Shown: positions 25,475-33,954, numbered from the stretch's first letter. The stretch is DNA of 64,000 bases from Fictibacillus halophilus (GCF_016401385.1 NZ_JAEACF010000001.1:1426001-1490000); one strand, 5' to 3'. The notes: generated by a model from the letters alone, not told the origin. Made by a program: numbers and translations.

Positions 25475-26260
25475 ATGTATTCTCCAAAAGATCGAGATTC
25501 TTTTTTTCTGCGTACAGTCGATGCGTTAAATGTATTACCCATGGTTGAAGGCGTTGTTCAATTAGGCTCTGGTGTAACAGGTTATAAAGACGAATATTCG
25601 GATATTGATTTGATGGTAGCTACTTCAACAGAGAATGATGTCGTGGGAGCGAAAGATAATATTCAACAGTTTTTCAGCGAATTGAATCCCGTCATTATAA
25701 AAGAAAAGCAGTTCTCAAAGAATATCTATCTATTCATTGTCATCCTAGAAAACTCGTTGGAATTCAATGTTTCTATTCTGCCAAGGAGTTCATTGAGTGT
25801 AAGATCTCCGTTGTGGAAAGTAGTTTTGGACAAAACAGGATTAGTTTCAAAGAAGATGGAAAAAGAAAATCTTGCTTTTTCTAACAAACTTGTAAAGTAT
25901 GCCACTTTCGAAGATCCTGCTTTTGAGTTTGTTTATTGTTACATAAGATTAGACAAAGAGTTGAAACGCAATAATCTTGTATATGCATTAAAGATGCTAG
26001 AATCGATGAGAGATTACACGTTAATCGTACAGGCAATGAACGAGAATAAAAAACTTCATCAGTTTAAAGCTTACGACTCGTTAGATAATGACTTTTTAAA
26101 GATTTTTCTTTCCACCTATCCCAAAGATATAACGGGTATTTGTTTGGCTGAATCTGCTTCTATATTAAAAGAACTATTTTTAGATACCGTAAACCAAAGT
26201 TCTATCTACACGATGGATGATCTTTTAAAAAATCTGTTGAGTGATAAGAAAATTGTATAA
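25475..26260 (+). CDS. Nucleotidyltransferase-fold protein
   Basis: From MYSPKDRDSF the product is 261 residues. The N-terminal half carries the polymerase-beta-type motif: QLGSGVTGYKDEYSDIDLMVA gives Gly31-Ser32 and the metal pair Asp43-x-Asp45, with a third acidic strand in LEFNVSILP. The C-terminal half is helical, as in aminoglycoside or lincosamide nucleotidyltransferases (AadK/Lnu type), but no diagnostic substrate-binding sequence is recognisable. The substrate is unknown. The start was chosen at the ATG with GAGGTG 5 bases upstream; an in-frame extension would run into the leader. Confidence 0.75.
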   Translation: MYSPKDRDSFFLRTVDALNVLPMVEGVVQLGSGVTGYKDEYSDIDLMVATSTENDVVGAKDNIQQFFSELNPVIIKEKQFSKNIYLFIVILENSLEFNVSILPRSSLSVRSPLWKVVLDKTGLVSKKMEKENLAFSNKLVKYATFEDPAFEFVYCYIRLDKELKRNNLVYALKMLESMRDYTLIVQAMNENKKLHQFKAYDSLDNDFLKIFLSTYPKDITGICLAESASILKELFLDTVNQSSIYTMDDLLKNLLSDKKIV

Positions 26261-26289
26261 GAAATAAGCATATTTCTATTGCGAAAAAA

Positions 26290-26321
26290 GACAAAAGCAC
26301 TGTATGCACAGTGCTTTTGTC
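26290..26321. terminator. Shared bidirectional terminator
   Basis: GACAAAAGCACTGT / ACAGTGCTTTTGTC is a perfect 14-bp stem with a 4-base loop between two converging genes, with A and T runs inside the stem. Confidence 0.85.
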
Positions 26322-26342
26322 AATTACCCGATAACCTCTTTA

Positions 26343-26969
26343 TCAGTACAGTCTGTTTTTGTAGCCTTCTAAAAGGTCACTTGCTATTCTTTCTTGGGTC
26401 ATATCTGGCAGATTAACGTGAGCTGCTAAGATTTTCGCAGCATTAGGCAGGGATTCTTTCTCTACCCAAGTTTCTGGTTCCCAAAGTCCAGATCGCTTAA
26501 ACGCTTTACCACAGTGCATATAGCATTGTTCTACCTTTACAAGGATTCCAAGGAGTGGAGCTTTGCCACCTACAGCCATTTTTTCAAGTATTTCTTCATC
26601 TTTAATAATGGCAGCCTCTCCGTTGATACGTAGCGTTTCACCCATACCTGGGATTAAAAAAAGCAATCCTACTTTTGGGTTGTAGAGAATATTAAACATT
26701 GAATCTACTCTTTTATTACCCGGTCGGTCGGGAATAACGAGATGGTGATCATCTACAATAAATACAAAGCCAGGCCCATCTCCTCTTGGAGAACTATCGC
26801 AGTTCCCTTCATGATCTGACGTAGCTAAAATTACAAATGGTGAATGGGCTATAAAGTCTTTGCAATGTTCATCTATTCGAGAGATGACTTTATTCTGCCC
26901 CCTAAGGCTTGGGGTTCCGAGCATAAGCCTTAGTTCTTCTTGACTTCTCACATAATTCGTTACTTTCAC
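26343..26969 (-). CDS. PPOX-class flavin-dependent oxidoreductase
   Basis: This 208-residue protein has the split-barrel FMN fold of the pyridoxamine-5-phosphate oxidase family, of the MSMEG_1061-like group: FVILATSDHEGNCDSSPRGDGPGFV near residues 45-69, VIPDRPGNKRVDSMFNIL, VGLLFLIPGMGETLRINGEA, and CYMHCGKAFKRSGLWEP near 148-164. Such proteins bind FMN or F420 and reduce unknown substrates. The start is GTG with AGGGGG upstream at long spacing. It follows the 96-residue membrane protein gene by 15 bases, so they probably share a transcript. Confidence 0.85.
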   Translation of the reverse strand: MKVTNYVRSQEELRLMLGTPSLRGQNKVISRIDEHCKDFIAHSPFVILATSDHEGNCDSSPRGDGPGFVFIVDDHHLVIPDRPGNKRVDSMFNILYNPKVGLLFLIPGMGETLRINGEAAIIKDEEILEKMAVGGKAPLLGILVKVEQCYMHCGKAFKRSGLWEPETWVEKESLPNAAKILAAHVNLPDMTQERIASDLLEGYKNRLY

Positions 26970-26984
26970 GACTGTTTCATCCCC

Positions 26985-27275
26985 CTATTTCCTGAGAGCA
27001 TCCGCTGCTAGATGGACATCTGCCTTTTTGACATAAATATCGTATTGCGTGTTGTCAACAACGGGTCTTTCTCTATCACCAAATGCTTGCCCCGGAATTC
27101 TTACTTTATATGTCACACCATCTGCTTTAAGTTTGGAAATGATTTTAAAATAGTTTTCTTGACCAAATGCAGTATAGATAAGATTCATATTGCGGTATCG
27201 ATACTTATGAATCAACGAGCCTATAATGATTCCGCCAAGCACGATTAAAACAAAAAGCCATCCAAATACCGGCAT
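26985..27275 (-). CDS. Small membrane-anchored protein, 96 aa
   Basis: One N-terminal membrane helix (FGWLFVLIVLGGIIIGSLI, residues 4-22) is followed by a soluble alpha/beta domain of about 70 residues (YFKIISKLKADGVTYKVRIP ... YDIYVKKADVHLAADAL). The last segment resembles proteins of the putative signal-transducing DUF2007 kind, which also end in a pattern of strand plus helix, but I do not claim identity. AGAGGTG lies 9 bases before the ATG. It is the first gene of a two-gene unit with the PPOX flavoprotein. Confidence 0.6.
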   Translation of the reverse strand: MPVFGWLFVLIVLGGIIIGSLIHKYRYRNMNLIYTAFGQENYFKIISKLKADGVTYKVRIPGQAFGDRERPVVDNTQYDIYVKKADVHLAADALRK

Positions 27276-27489
27276 GTTTCACAACACCTCTTTTGTAATT
27301 TTATTCGAATAACAGATCAAGTACTGAATTTTTCCTTCAAGAATATTCGAATCATCACCAATCATATGATGATGGAAAAATTTAGTCAATAAATGAAATT
27401 ACCCCCATAAATAAACGATTCTCTCTTAATAGTGTATAGAGTACATAAAAAGAAATGACACACGTACGAACACTGTAAGGAGGCAAAAC

Positions 27490-27787
27490 ATGGAGCCGTA
27501 TGTAAAGGATGCTCTGCTTGAATGGAAAGATGAGATTGAGCAACAGAAGAAAGAAATAGACGAAGAGTACGAGAAAGTGAAAACAGAACTTCAACTCGAA
27601 ACAAGTCATCCAATCCACCATCAATGAAGAAATGATCAAGAACATCAAGAAAACATATCAGCAGCCTTTTGAGGAAAAATACAATGAGTTGAAGCAACAG
27701 CTAAAAAAGCTAGAAGAAAAACGTAGCGTCTTCAACATGTTTGTAGAAAAGATCGAAATTGCTTCTGTAAAAGAATCGAATACTTAA
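27490..27787 (+). pseudogene. Coiled-coil protein gene with a one-base frameshift
   Basis: AAGGAGG lies 6 bases before an ATG and the frame reads MEPYVKDALLEWKDEIEQQK... to about residue 36, then meets TGA after 46 codons. Another phase continues the same Glu/Lys-rich coiled coil (TINEEMIKNIKKTYQQPFEE ... KEIASVKESNT style) to a stop followed by a good terminator. One extra base near CTCGAAACAAG restores a single frame of about 98 codons. Either the gene is broken or there is a sequence error. No function is recognised. Confidence 0.7.
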
Positions 27788-27792
27788 ACATT

Positions 27793-27818
27793 GAAGCTTG
27801 GAGTAGATTCCAAGCTTC
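27793..27818 (+). terminator. Terminator of the coiled-coil gene
   Basis: GAAGCTTGGA / TCCAAGCTTC is a perfect 10-bp stem, followed by ATTTGTATTCTT, 5 bases past the stop. Confidence 0.75.
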
Positions 27819-27877
27819 ATTTGTATTCTTCTGGATTTTAAGTATGAATAGAACACTCGCTATTTTGTTGTTACCTA

Positions 27878-29143
27878 TTACTTCACGACTTGAGCAACAA
27901 TGTCTTTTTTTAATGCTTTTTCGGTTACCTTCTCTCTCAAAAAGAGTCCAGAATACATGAAGAATGCGCCGATCATGATAATTACTCCCATATATACACT
28001 CATCATCACAGGTACTAAAAAAGCACCTAGGATAATCGTCGAACGAGCTAACATATCTGCTCCACTGAAGGAAACATTTGCAAAAGCAGAGTACGATCCT
28101 CTCTTATCACTAGGAATCATGTTTGCCTTCTCCGCTTCTTTAATCGGAGAATAGATCAACTCACCCATCGTAGCGATCACGTTAAATAACAGTAGAACAT
28201 ACCAAGCGTTTGCTGAAGTGACGGTCACATAACCAATTCCGTATAACAATAAACCAATCAACAAGGCATTCTTCTTAGAAAAACGATCCATAACTCGATT
28301 GATTAAAAACGTGAAGCATACGACCATCAACATGTTTTGGATGTTTAGCATACTGAGCATGCGGACTCCAGTGATCTCAAAATTACCTATATGAAAAGTG
28401 TCAAATGTTTCAGCCAATCGGATACCAATATAACTGTTCAGAGTAAATTCTGCTGAAAAAATAAATGTTCCACCAATAACCACTTTTACAAATGCGGAAT
28501 CTTGTAAAGCCACTCTGTAGTTTTGAAACAAGTCCAGAAACACATTTTCGTGTGTTTTTTTCAAAAAACCAGTGAATTCATCACGTAACCAAATACCATA
28601 AGCAATGGGGATGCTGATTGACGTAACGGTTAACAATACGAAAAGTTCAATCTGGTGACTCACATAAAGCAATCCACCTAAAGCTGCTCCAATTGCCATC
28701 GATAAGTTAATCATCCAATAATCAAGCGTATATACTTCTTTCCTGTTTTCAGGTGTCGTCGAATCCATGATGATTGCATGCATAGCAGGTCTGCCTAGAC
28801 TGCTCGTAATGATGAATCCAATATAAGCGATCGCAAAGAGCATGATCCAATTTTTTTCTGGAAGTAAGCTAACGGTCATGAGTAAAAACATGACTGCGTT
28901 TAACCAAGAAGTCGTCATCAACACTTTCTTTCTTGGAAAACGATCGGATATGTAGCCACCGATTAAATTTACAATAAATCCAATGACAACCGTCAAAATT
29001 AAAAATGTTCCTGCCCAAACCTTACCCTTCTCAGTTGCAAAGAATAAAGCCATAAATGGCATAACGGCCGATGAAACGGCTCGATTAAAGAACGATGTGA
29101 TTAACCGTACTTTAATATTTTGGGGGTATTCTCTCCATCCCAT
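27878..29143 (-). CDS. MFS transporter
   Basis: The 421-residue protein is a 12-helix major facilitator: ISDRFPRKKVLM between helices 2 and 3 is the MFS motif A, and the second half repeats it as VMDRFSKKNALL. The central loop is charged (LRDEFTGFLKKTHENVFLDL). Family level only; the substrate is unknown. GGAGGGG lies 6 bases before the ATG. It is divergent, 100 bases away, from an SgrR-type regulator, an arrangement like E. coli sgrR-setA, so it may export a sugar phosphate-related or toxic small molecule. That is inference. Confidence 0.88.
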   Translation of the reverse strand: MGWREYPQNIKVRLITSFFNRAVSSAVMPFMALFFATEKGKVWAGTFLILTVVIGFIVNLIGGYISDRFPRKKVLMTTSWLNAVMFLLMTVSLLPEKNWIMLFAIAYIGFIITSSLGRPAMHAIIMDSTTPENRKEVYTLDYWMINLSMAIGAALGGLLYVSHQIELFVLLTVTSISIPIAYGIWLRDEFTGFLKKTHENVFLDLFQNYRVALQDSAFVKVVIGGTFIFSAEFTLNSYIGIRLAETFDTFHIGNFEITGVRMLSMLNIQNMLMVVCFTFLINRVMDRFSKKNALLIGLLLYGIGYVTVTSANAWYVLLLFNVIATMGELIYSPIKEAEKANMIPSDKRGSYSAFANVSFSGADMLARSTIILGAFLVPVMMSVYMGVIIMIGAFFMYSGLFLREKVTEKALKKDIVAQVVK

Positions 29144-29243
29144 GTTGTCCCCTCCTTCTCTGTATTGTAATATTAAACTAGACTACAAATGATAAAAATG
29201 GACAATTAACTAAAACATGTCTACTTTTATATTGGAGGAGAAC

Positions 29244-30899
29244 ATGGATAACAAACTTCTCATTCTATGGAGATACTTTTCATCAGGTCATATTCGAACA
29301 GAAGAGATAGCTGAAGCCCTTCAGATCAGCCAGAAACAAACTACGCGATACTTAAAAAAATGGAACGATGAAGGCTGGTTAACCTTTACTCCGGGTCGGG
29401 GAAGAGGAAATGTCTCACGTCTTCAATGGTTGAAAAATATTGAAGAAAACTTTGAGGATGAAGTTCTGCTCAAATTGGACCGTGAACCGGTTGAGATTAG
29501 CAGTAAATATTTAATGTATGATTGGTCAACAGATACGAAGTTGAGATTGATGAACAAATTTCATACGCAATTTGGTTTTGTACAGAAAGCGAAAGACAAA
29601 CTCGTCGTTCCAAAACGCTATCCGTTTAGGACCCTCCACCCATTAGATGCCGCAGATGCTCATAGCGCAAATATGGTATCAAATGTATTCAACCGACTCG
29701 TTTCGTTAACCGATCAAGGAGAAATCCTGCCTGAACTTGCTCACAGCTGGGATGTTTCACCTACAAAGCTACGACTTTATTTAAGAAAAGACGTTTGCTT
29801 TCACGACGGATCTGTTTTGACGGCAACAGATGTAATCAATTGTTTAGAAAAACTGCGATTTCATGAACAAAATAAAGATTTATGGACACCAATTGATGAG
29901 ATTGTTTCTAAAGCTCCACTCGTGGTTGATATTTTGTATAGTAGAGGATGCAGCTATATTCTTCCCTTGTTGAGCATGATGACATCGAGTATTTACAAAG
30001 AAAGCAAAGGAAGAATATATGGGACTGGTGGATTCTTGGTCGAAGAAGACACGGATCAAAAAACTACGCTCACCGCTTTTAAGGAACATTTCCAAGAGCG
30101 GCCATTACTTGATGCTGTTGAATTCGTTAAAGTTCCAAAAGACTTTCCGATCATTTACCACTCATCGTTAGAGGCTAATCATCATGAAACCTTTCAAGTA
30201 GAGAGCGATTCGGGCTTTGGAGTACTTATCATGAATGCATACCGTAAAGGATCACAGATTGCTAACGTTGAAGTACGGCAATATATCCATCAAATTCTAG
30301 CGATGAATCGTCATAGAATACCAGAATATGAGTCAAGAGCCATACCGAACGACAACAGCTGCATGATTGGAAATCGCCTACCCTATTCGATACCTTCAGC
30401 AATCCGGCCAGAATTTAAAGAGCCTCTTATCATAAGGGTAGCTGAGCATACAGAAGAAGCTTCAAGATGGCTTCTTGACACGTTTGCTCAATATGACATT
30501 CCTGTTAAAGTCATAAAAGTATCTTTTGAAGACGCAATCTTTAATAAACAACTTACTGATGAAACAGACATGTTCATACATGGTGAAATTTTTGAGTTGA
30601 ACCAAAACTTATCTTTCTATTTTTTCTTAACAAACGGTTTTGCTCCACTGCCTCTCATTTTAGGAAAAAACAAGAGATGGCAAAAACGTATTTCTCAATA
30701 TGTTCATACACCATTTGAAGATTGGACCGATTTAAATGTTGCAGTCGAAAAGGAACTTATTGATGAAGCCATTATGATTCCACTGTATTATCAAAAAAGA
30801 TACATTCCTTTTTCAACTGAATTGATGAACGTCAATATCAAGCATTTCGGATATGTCGACTTTTCTAAACTTTGGTTACGTCCTACGCTTGATCAGTAA
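29244..30899 (+). CDS. SgrR-type regulator with solute-binding domain
   Basis: The 551-residue protein joins an N-terminal winged-helix domain (TEEIAEALQISQKQTTRYLKKW near residues 20-42, then GWLTFTPGRGRGNVSRLQW) to a cytoplasmic family-5 solute-binding domain that starts near residue 140 (NVFNRLVSLTDQGEILPELA; LRKDVCFHDGS). This is the SgrR architecture, in which the binding domain senses a small molecule. There is no signal peptide, so it acts inside the cell. The start was set at the ATG 5 bases after GGAGGAG. It probably controls the divergent MFS gene. Confidence 0.88.
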   Translation: MDNKLLILWRYFSSGHIRTEEIAEALQISQKQTTRYLKKWNDEGWLTFTPGRGRGNVSRLQWLKNIEENFEDEVLLKLDREPVEISSKYLMYDWSTDTKLRLMNKFHTQFGFVQKAKDKLVVPKRYPFRTLHPLDAADAHSANMVSNVFNRLVSLTDQGEILPELAHSWDVSPTKLRLYLRKDVCFHDGSVLTATDVINCLEKLRFHEQNKDLWTPIDEIVSKAPLVVDILYSRGCSYILPLLSMMTSSIYKESKGRIYGTGGFLVEEDTDQKTTLTAFKEHFQERPLLDAVEFVKVPKDFPIIYHSSLEANHHETFQVESDSGFGVLIMNAYRKGSQIANVEVRQYIHQILAMNRHRIPEYESRAIPNDNSCMIGNRLPYSIPSAIRPEFKEPLIIRVAEHTEEASRWLLDTFAQYDIPVKVIKVSFEDAIFNKQLTDETDMFIHGEIFELNQNLSFYFFLTNGFAPLPLILGKNKRWQKRISQYVHTPFEDWTDLNVAVEKELIDEAIMIPLYYQKRYIPFSTELMNVNIKHFGYVDFSKLWLRPTLDQ

Positions 30900-30903
30900 A
30901 AGA

Positions 30904-30935
30904 AAAAAAGGATCTGACATTTCAGATCCTTTCCC
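30904..30935. terminator. Shared bidirectional terminator
   Basis: AAAGGATCTGA / TCAGATCCTTT forms an 11-bp perfect stem with a 4-base loop between the convergent SgrR-type and YhdK-like genes, with A-rich and T-rich flanks. Confidence 0.85.
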
Positions 30936-30945
30936 TCACTGAAGC

Positions 30946-31251
30946 TTATGGTTTTGCATTAATCGTCCATGACAACCCGAACATCAAGCCAATAAAGATA
31001 GGAATAAAAAGATTGATTCCTATTCCCCACCAAGCGAACTGTTTGGAACGATTCTTTGTAATCAACCCGACAACTCCTAAGAAAACTCCAAGAAAAGGTA
31101 AGGGAAATAGAAATAATTCAGGAATATCCATCGTTTCTATTAATAACCCCATGTTTAATACAGCTAGAGCGAGTAATCCAATTATAAAGGAAATAAATCC
31201 AGTCATCATCTGAAGCTTTCTTTTCCTTTTCTTTTTTATTTCCAATTCCAT
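30946..31251 (-). CDS. Small membrane protein of an ECF sigma operon (YhdK-like position)
   Basis: The 101-residue protein begins with a strongly basic stretch (KKKRKRKLQ) and has three membrane helices at about 16-37, 44-65 and 72-95. It is the third gene of the sigma/anti-sigma unit, overlapping the anti-sigma gene by 16 bases. In B. subtilis the sigM operon has the same plan: sigM, then yhdL, then the 96-residue membrane protein yhdK, which contributes to SigM inhibition. I infer an equivalent role from position and shape, not from sequence identity. Confidence 0.6.
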   Translation of the reverse strand: MELEIKKKRKRKLQMMTGFISFIIGLLALAVLNMGLLIETMDIPELFLFPLPFLGVFLGVVGLITKNRSKQFAWWGIGINLFIPIFIGLMFGLSWTINAKP

Positions 31252-32282
31252 AACTTGACCTCCCCTACTTTTACCGCACGAATATTTTTCACTTGTTCTA
31301 ATTTCCTTAACTCTGGAACAGGTCCTGTTACAACCGCTCCATAAACCTGTATGCCTTTGTCTTCCACGTATTTTCGGCGTTCTTTTATCTCAAGTGATTT
31401 TATTTTAGATACCATTTCTGCTGTTTGTTCATTTTTCTCTAATAACTTTAATATATTGAGAAATACTTCCTCATTCGTTTGTTCTCTTCCGTTAAAGGGC
31501 GACCAAGTAGTTGTATCAACTTGTGCAGGGTACCCTATTGGAGTGATAGGAACACCTTCTTTGTCCAGTTGCTTCGCTTCTAACCCTGTATCAACTGCTA
31601 ACCAGCGAATATCCATTTCTTTCGGTAACATCTTTTCAATTTCATCAGGTTTCAATAATTGTGAAAATGAAACATATGCCTCTGCAACCGTTCCGTCTGG
31701 AAGATTATTCAGCACATCTTCTGCTTCAGTTGTATTAAATGGAACCATTGCATCGGGGTGATACATTTTCTGTCCATCCTTCACCACATCAATTCCATAA
31801 CCCATCGGAGGAAGTTGTTCTAAAAATGATATTTTTTCAGGGAATTTCGGCTCATCTAATCCGAAATATACATTTACCTTCTCAGCAAGATAATCTTCAC
31901 TTCCAATACGCTTAAACGTATCGAAGGTAACATTCATGGAAAACAAGCCGATCTCGCTCTCAATCTCCATCTCTTCTAGACTAATATTAGGTTCGGTCAC
32001 ATAAATTGTCTTTCCTACTACATCAATCATCTTGTTTGCTTTACCACCAATGCCATAATACATATAAGTGATCAAAGTCATGAGGGGTAGAATAAGAAGC
32101 AAGATCGCTAAACTTATCATAACAGTTGTATTTCGAGCTGTATTTGAACCTACTCGAATGATTTCTCTTTGCTCTTCTTCAGAAAGAGTTGGTGAATGAT
32201 GAATGTCGCTTTTCGTTTTCATCATGTAAGCTTTATATAGATTTTGGTCTTTATTTTGATCCTGTTTATGCTCGTCGCTCAT
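31236..32282 (-). CDS. Transmembrane anti-sigma factor (Sigma_reg_N/C type)
   Basis: The 348 residues have a cytoplasmic N-terminus (about 1-52, IHHSPTLSEEEQREIIRVGS), one membrane helix (VMISLAILLLILPLMTLITY, 54-73), and a large extracytoplasmic domain whose C-terminal part (VYGAVVTGPVPELRKL) resembles the sigma-factor regulator C-terminal domain. This fits YhdL-like inhibitors that hold an ECF sigma factor at the membrane until an envelope signal arrives. No zinc-binding HxxxCxxC motif is present. It overlaps the sigma gene by 17 bases, which favours balanced expression. Confidence 0.78.
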   Translation of the reverse strand: MSDEHKQDQNKDQNLYKAYMMKTKSDIHHSPTLSEEEQREIIRVGSNTARNTTVMISLAILLLILPLMTLITYMYYGIGGKANKMIDVVGKTIYVTEPNISLEEMEIESEIGLFSMNVTFDTFKRIGSEDYLAEKVNVYFGLDEPKFPEKISFLEQLPPMGYGIDVVKDGQKMYHPDAMVPFNTTEAEDVLNNLPDGTVAEAYVSFSQLLKPDEIEKMLPKEMDIRWLAVDTGLEAKQLDKEGVPITPIGYPAQVDTTTWSPFNGREQTNEEVFLNILKLLEKNEQTAEMVSKIKSLEIKERRKYVEDKGIQVYGAVVTGPVPELRKLEQVKNIRAVKVGEVKLWNWK

Positions 32283-32772
32283 CTAGGTTCATCCTTTCCT
32301 TAACTCGTTCCACTAGCTTCTTCCTACCTCTTGAAATATGACTTTTTAATGTGTTCATTTTAATATTCAAGATCTCAGCAACTTCTTGATAACTAAGTTC
32401 ATTCAAATCGCACAACAGAACAGCCTGTTTTTCGATTTCTTTTAAACACTTTAAATCCTCAATTAATAATAAAAATGATTCCTTTTCTAACATCTTACTT
32501 TCCGGTGTATTTTCTCTCATATCTACAATTTCTTTAATCTCATCAGTTACTATAGTTTTTTTATTCTTTCTTTGATGATCTATAAATGCATGGTACGCAA
32601 CTTTAAACAGCCATGCTTTAATATTGTTAATCTCATAGTCTGCTAAAGTTAAATAGGCTCGGTAAAATGCTTCTTGCATCAAATCCTCCGCAACATGGTG
32701 ATTCTTCGAAAGAGAATACAAATAGCGGTACAGATCATTCATATAATGTTTATATACATCCTCTAGTTGCAC
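32266..32772 (-). CDS. ECF sigma factor, SigM-like
   Basis: The product is 168 residues from a GTG start (VQLEDVYKHYMNDLYRYLYSL). Region 2 contains HVAEDLMQEAFYRAYLTL and KAWLFKVAYHAFIDHQRK, and region 4 is a helix-turn-helix ELSYQEVAEILNIKMNTLKSHISRGRKKL. Length and start resemble B. subtilis SigM. The GTG was chosen because AAAGGGGGAG lies just before it and because the upstream extension is not conserved in style. An ECF-type promoter (TGCAAC, 17, CGTG) directly precedes the gene, which suggests self-activation. Confidence 0.88.
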   Translation of the reverse strand: MQLEDVYKHYMNDLYRYLYSLSKNHHVAEDLMQEAFYRAYLTLADYEINNIKAWLFKVAYHAFIDHQRKNKKTIVTDEIKEIVDMRENTPESKMLEKESFLLLIEDLKCLKEIEKQAVLLCDLNELSYQEVAEILNIKMNTLKSHISRGRKKLVERVKERMNLDERRA

Positions 32773-32796
32773 AACCGCTCCCCCTTTCATATCAAC

Positions 32797-32823
32797 CACG
32801 TTTTAAACATAAGAAAAGTTGCA
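32797..32823 (-). promoter_or_regulatory. ECF-type autoregulatory promoter
   Basis: On the minus strand TGCAAC followed by TTTT, then after a 17-base spacer CGTG, matches the SigM/SigW/SigX pattern TGAAAC-N16/17-CGTC with two differences. It lies 25 bases before the GTG start of the ECF sigma gene, the usual location for an autoregulatory promoter. Confidence 0.65.
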
Positions 32824-32855
32824 ATTTTTTACAATTATATTTCAATAAAAAATAC

Positions 32856-33335
32856 TCAGATTGATTTCTGAGCATTCTCTGGTTCCATCTGTTCAATTAT
32901 TTGTGCACATTCTTTCCTTGTGTCCGGATGCAGAATGACTCGATCAGTCAGAAGATTGGCGATCAAAAGATCTGATATAGTCGGTCCTGATCGTTTCCTT
33001 CCCCATCTTCTTGAGAAAGATTTGTAATCACAGATCATTTCAAGTACATACTTTCGGGGAATCGACACCGCTTCTCTTTTAAGCTGATCGACTACCCAAT
33101 AATTCCAATGATGTTTATTGTGATGTTGATGATGAAGCCAAGCATATTGCCATTCCACTTCACTCGGTTTCTCATCTGAATAAAATTTCTTAGCATATGT
33201 AAAAAACTCAGCTGGATGAAATTTAGATAAATCATGTGTAAACGCTTGAACATAAAGTCCTAACTTCCAGCATTCTATAAAGACATTTAATTTATGTTCA
33301 AAGATATATAGTAGATATTTTCCGTATGCTTGCAT
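32856..33335 (-). CDS. DUF5662 family protein
   Basis: The 159-residue soluble protein matches DUF5662: KLGLYVQAFTHDLSKFHPAEFF at residues 23-44, a His-rich segment LHHQHHNKHHWNYW near 68-81, and a basic C-terminal part RRWGRKRSG. The clustered His and Asp residues suggest an HD-like metal-binding site, but no activity is known for this family, which also occurs in phages. GGGTG lies 8 bases before the ATG. It follows the 57-residue membrane protein gene after 6 bases, so these form an operon. Confidence 0.75.
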   Translation of the reverse strand: MQAYGKYLLYIFEHKLNVFIECWKLGLYVQAFTHDLSKFHPAEFFTYAKKFYSDEKPSEVEWQYAWLHHQHHNKHHWNYWVVDQLKREAVSIPRKYVLEMICDYKSFSRRWGRKRSGPTISDLLIANLLTDRVILHPDTRKECAQIIEQMEPENAQKSI

Positions 33336-33341
33336 GAATTT

Positions 33342-33515
33342 TCACCCACTAATTAAAAATTTACTCCCATAAAACAGAATCACTGTAAAAATGATTACTT
33401 CAATCATTAATAGTCCAGTTCGTTTCAATGGTGTTCCTTTGTACTTTATTCGTTCAAACAGATATTGTATGAAAACAATAGCAAGTGCAGTGAAAAAACT
33501 GTCTAAAAGCGTCAC
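33342..33515 (-). CDS. Small two-helix membrane protein, 57 aa
   Basis: A GTG start 6 bases after GAGG opens a 57-codon frame with two membrane helices: FFTALAIVFIQYLF near 7-20 and LLMIEVIIFTVILFYG near 35-50, separated by a basic loop (ERIKYKGTPLKRTG). It lies between a broken membrane protein gene and the DUF5662 gene with gaps of 9 and 6 bases, which supports it as a real translated member of the operon. No family is recognised. A rightward frame covering the same bases lacks a ribosome binding site. Confidence 0.6.
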   Translation of the reverse strand: MTLLDSFFTALAIVFIQYLFERIKYKGTPLKRTGLLMIEVIIFTVILFYGSKFLISG

Positions 33516-33524
33516 ATTCTTCCT

Positions 33525-33808
33525 CTATTTATCAATGAAGTTCACCAGGAATACAAATACAAAGATTGTAATGAACGTATATCCGGCTCCTACAACTTTA
33601 TTTTTTTCACCAAAGATTTTTTCAAATATCTCTACAAGTATTCGATATAATGTAGCACTTCCTAAAATTAATAAGATATAGTTTAGAGGCTTCTCCCAAA
33701 TACGTTCAAAATCTAAAATTGTATAATTGTGAGGATTACAATAAGTCCATAAAGCTCTCCGATATTGTTCTTAGATCGTTTAAAGAAGAAACTTTTCAGT
33801 ATATTCAT
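33525..33808 (-). pseudogene. Small membrane protein gene with a one-base deletion
   Basis: GGAGG lies 7 bases before an ATG that reads MNILKSFFFKRSKNNIGELY and on to GLIVIL, then a stop. In another phase the protein continues NYTILDFERIWEKPLNYILL with further hydrophobic helices and ends FLVNFIDK. Adding one A in ACAATTATAC would join them (LTNYTILDF) into about 94 codons. It is the first gene of a unit with the 57-residue protein and DUF5662. Either a recent mutation or a sequencing error could explain the break. Confidence 0.7.
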
Positions 33809-33954
33809 AAGCTGTCCTCCATATCTGTCTATAATATGTGATTCAAATTTCATTCCTTAAAAGTCTCATTTTTCCTTCTTAAACCTTCAATCTTATAAAT
33901 TTAGTTCAAATAATGAACATAAGATGTATGAATACATGTAACAGGAGGTTTTCT

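Noticed and set aside
27382..27697. Leftward open frames of 88 and 103 codons
   Set aside because: They are antisense to the frameshifted coiled-coil gene, which has a better ribosome binding site, terminator and composition.
33391..33681. Rightward frame of 96 codons
   Set aside because: Antisense to the small membrane protein genes; no ribosome binding site.
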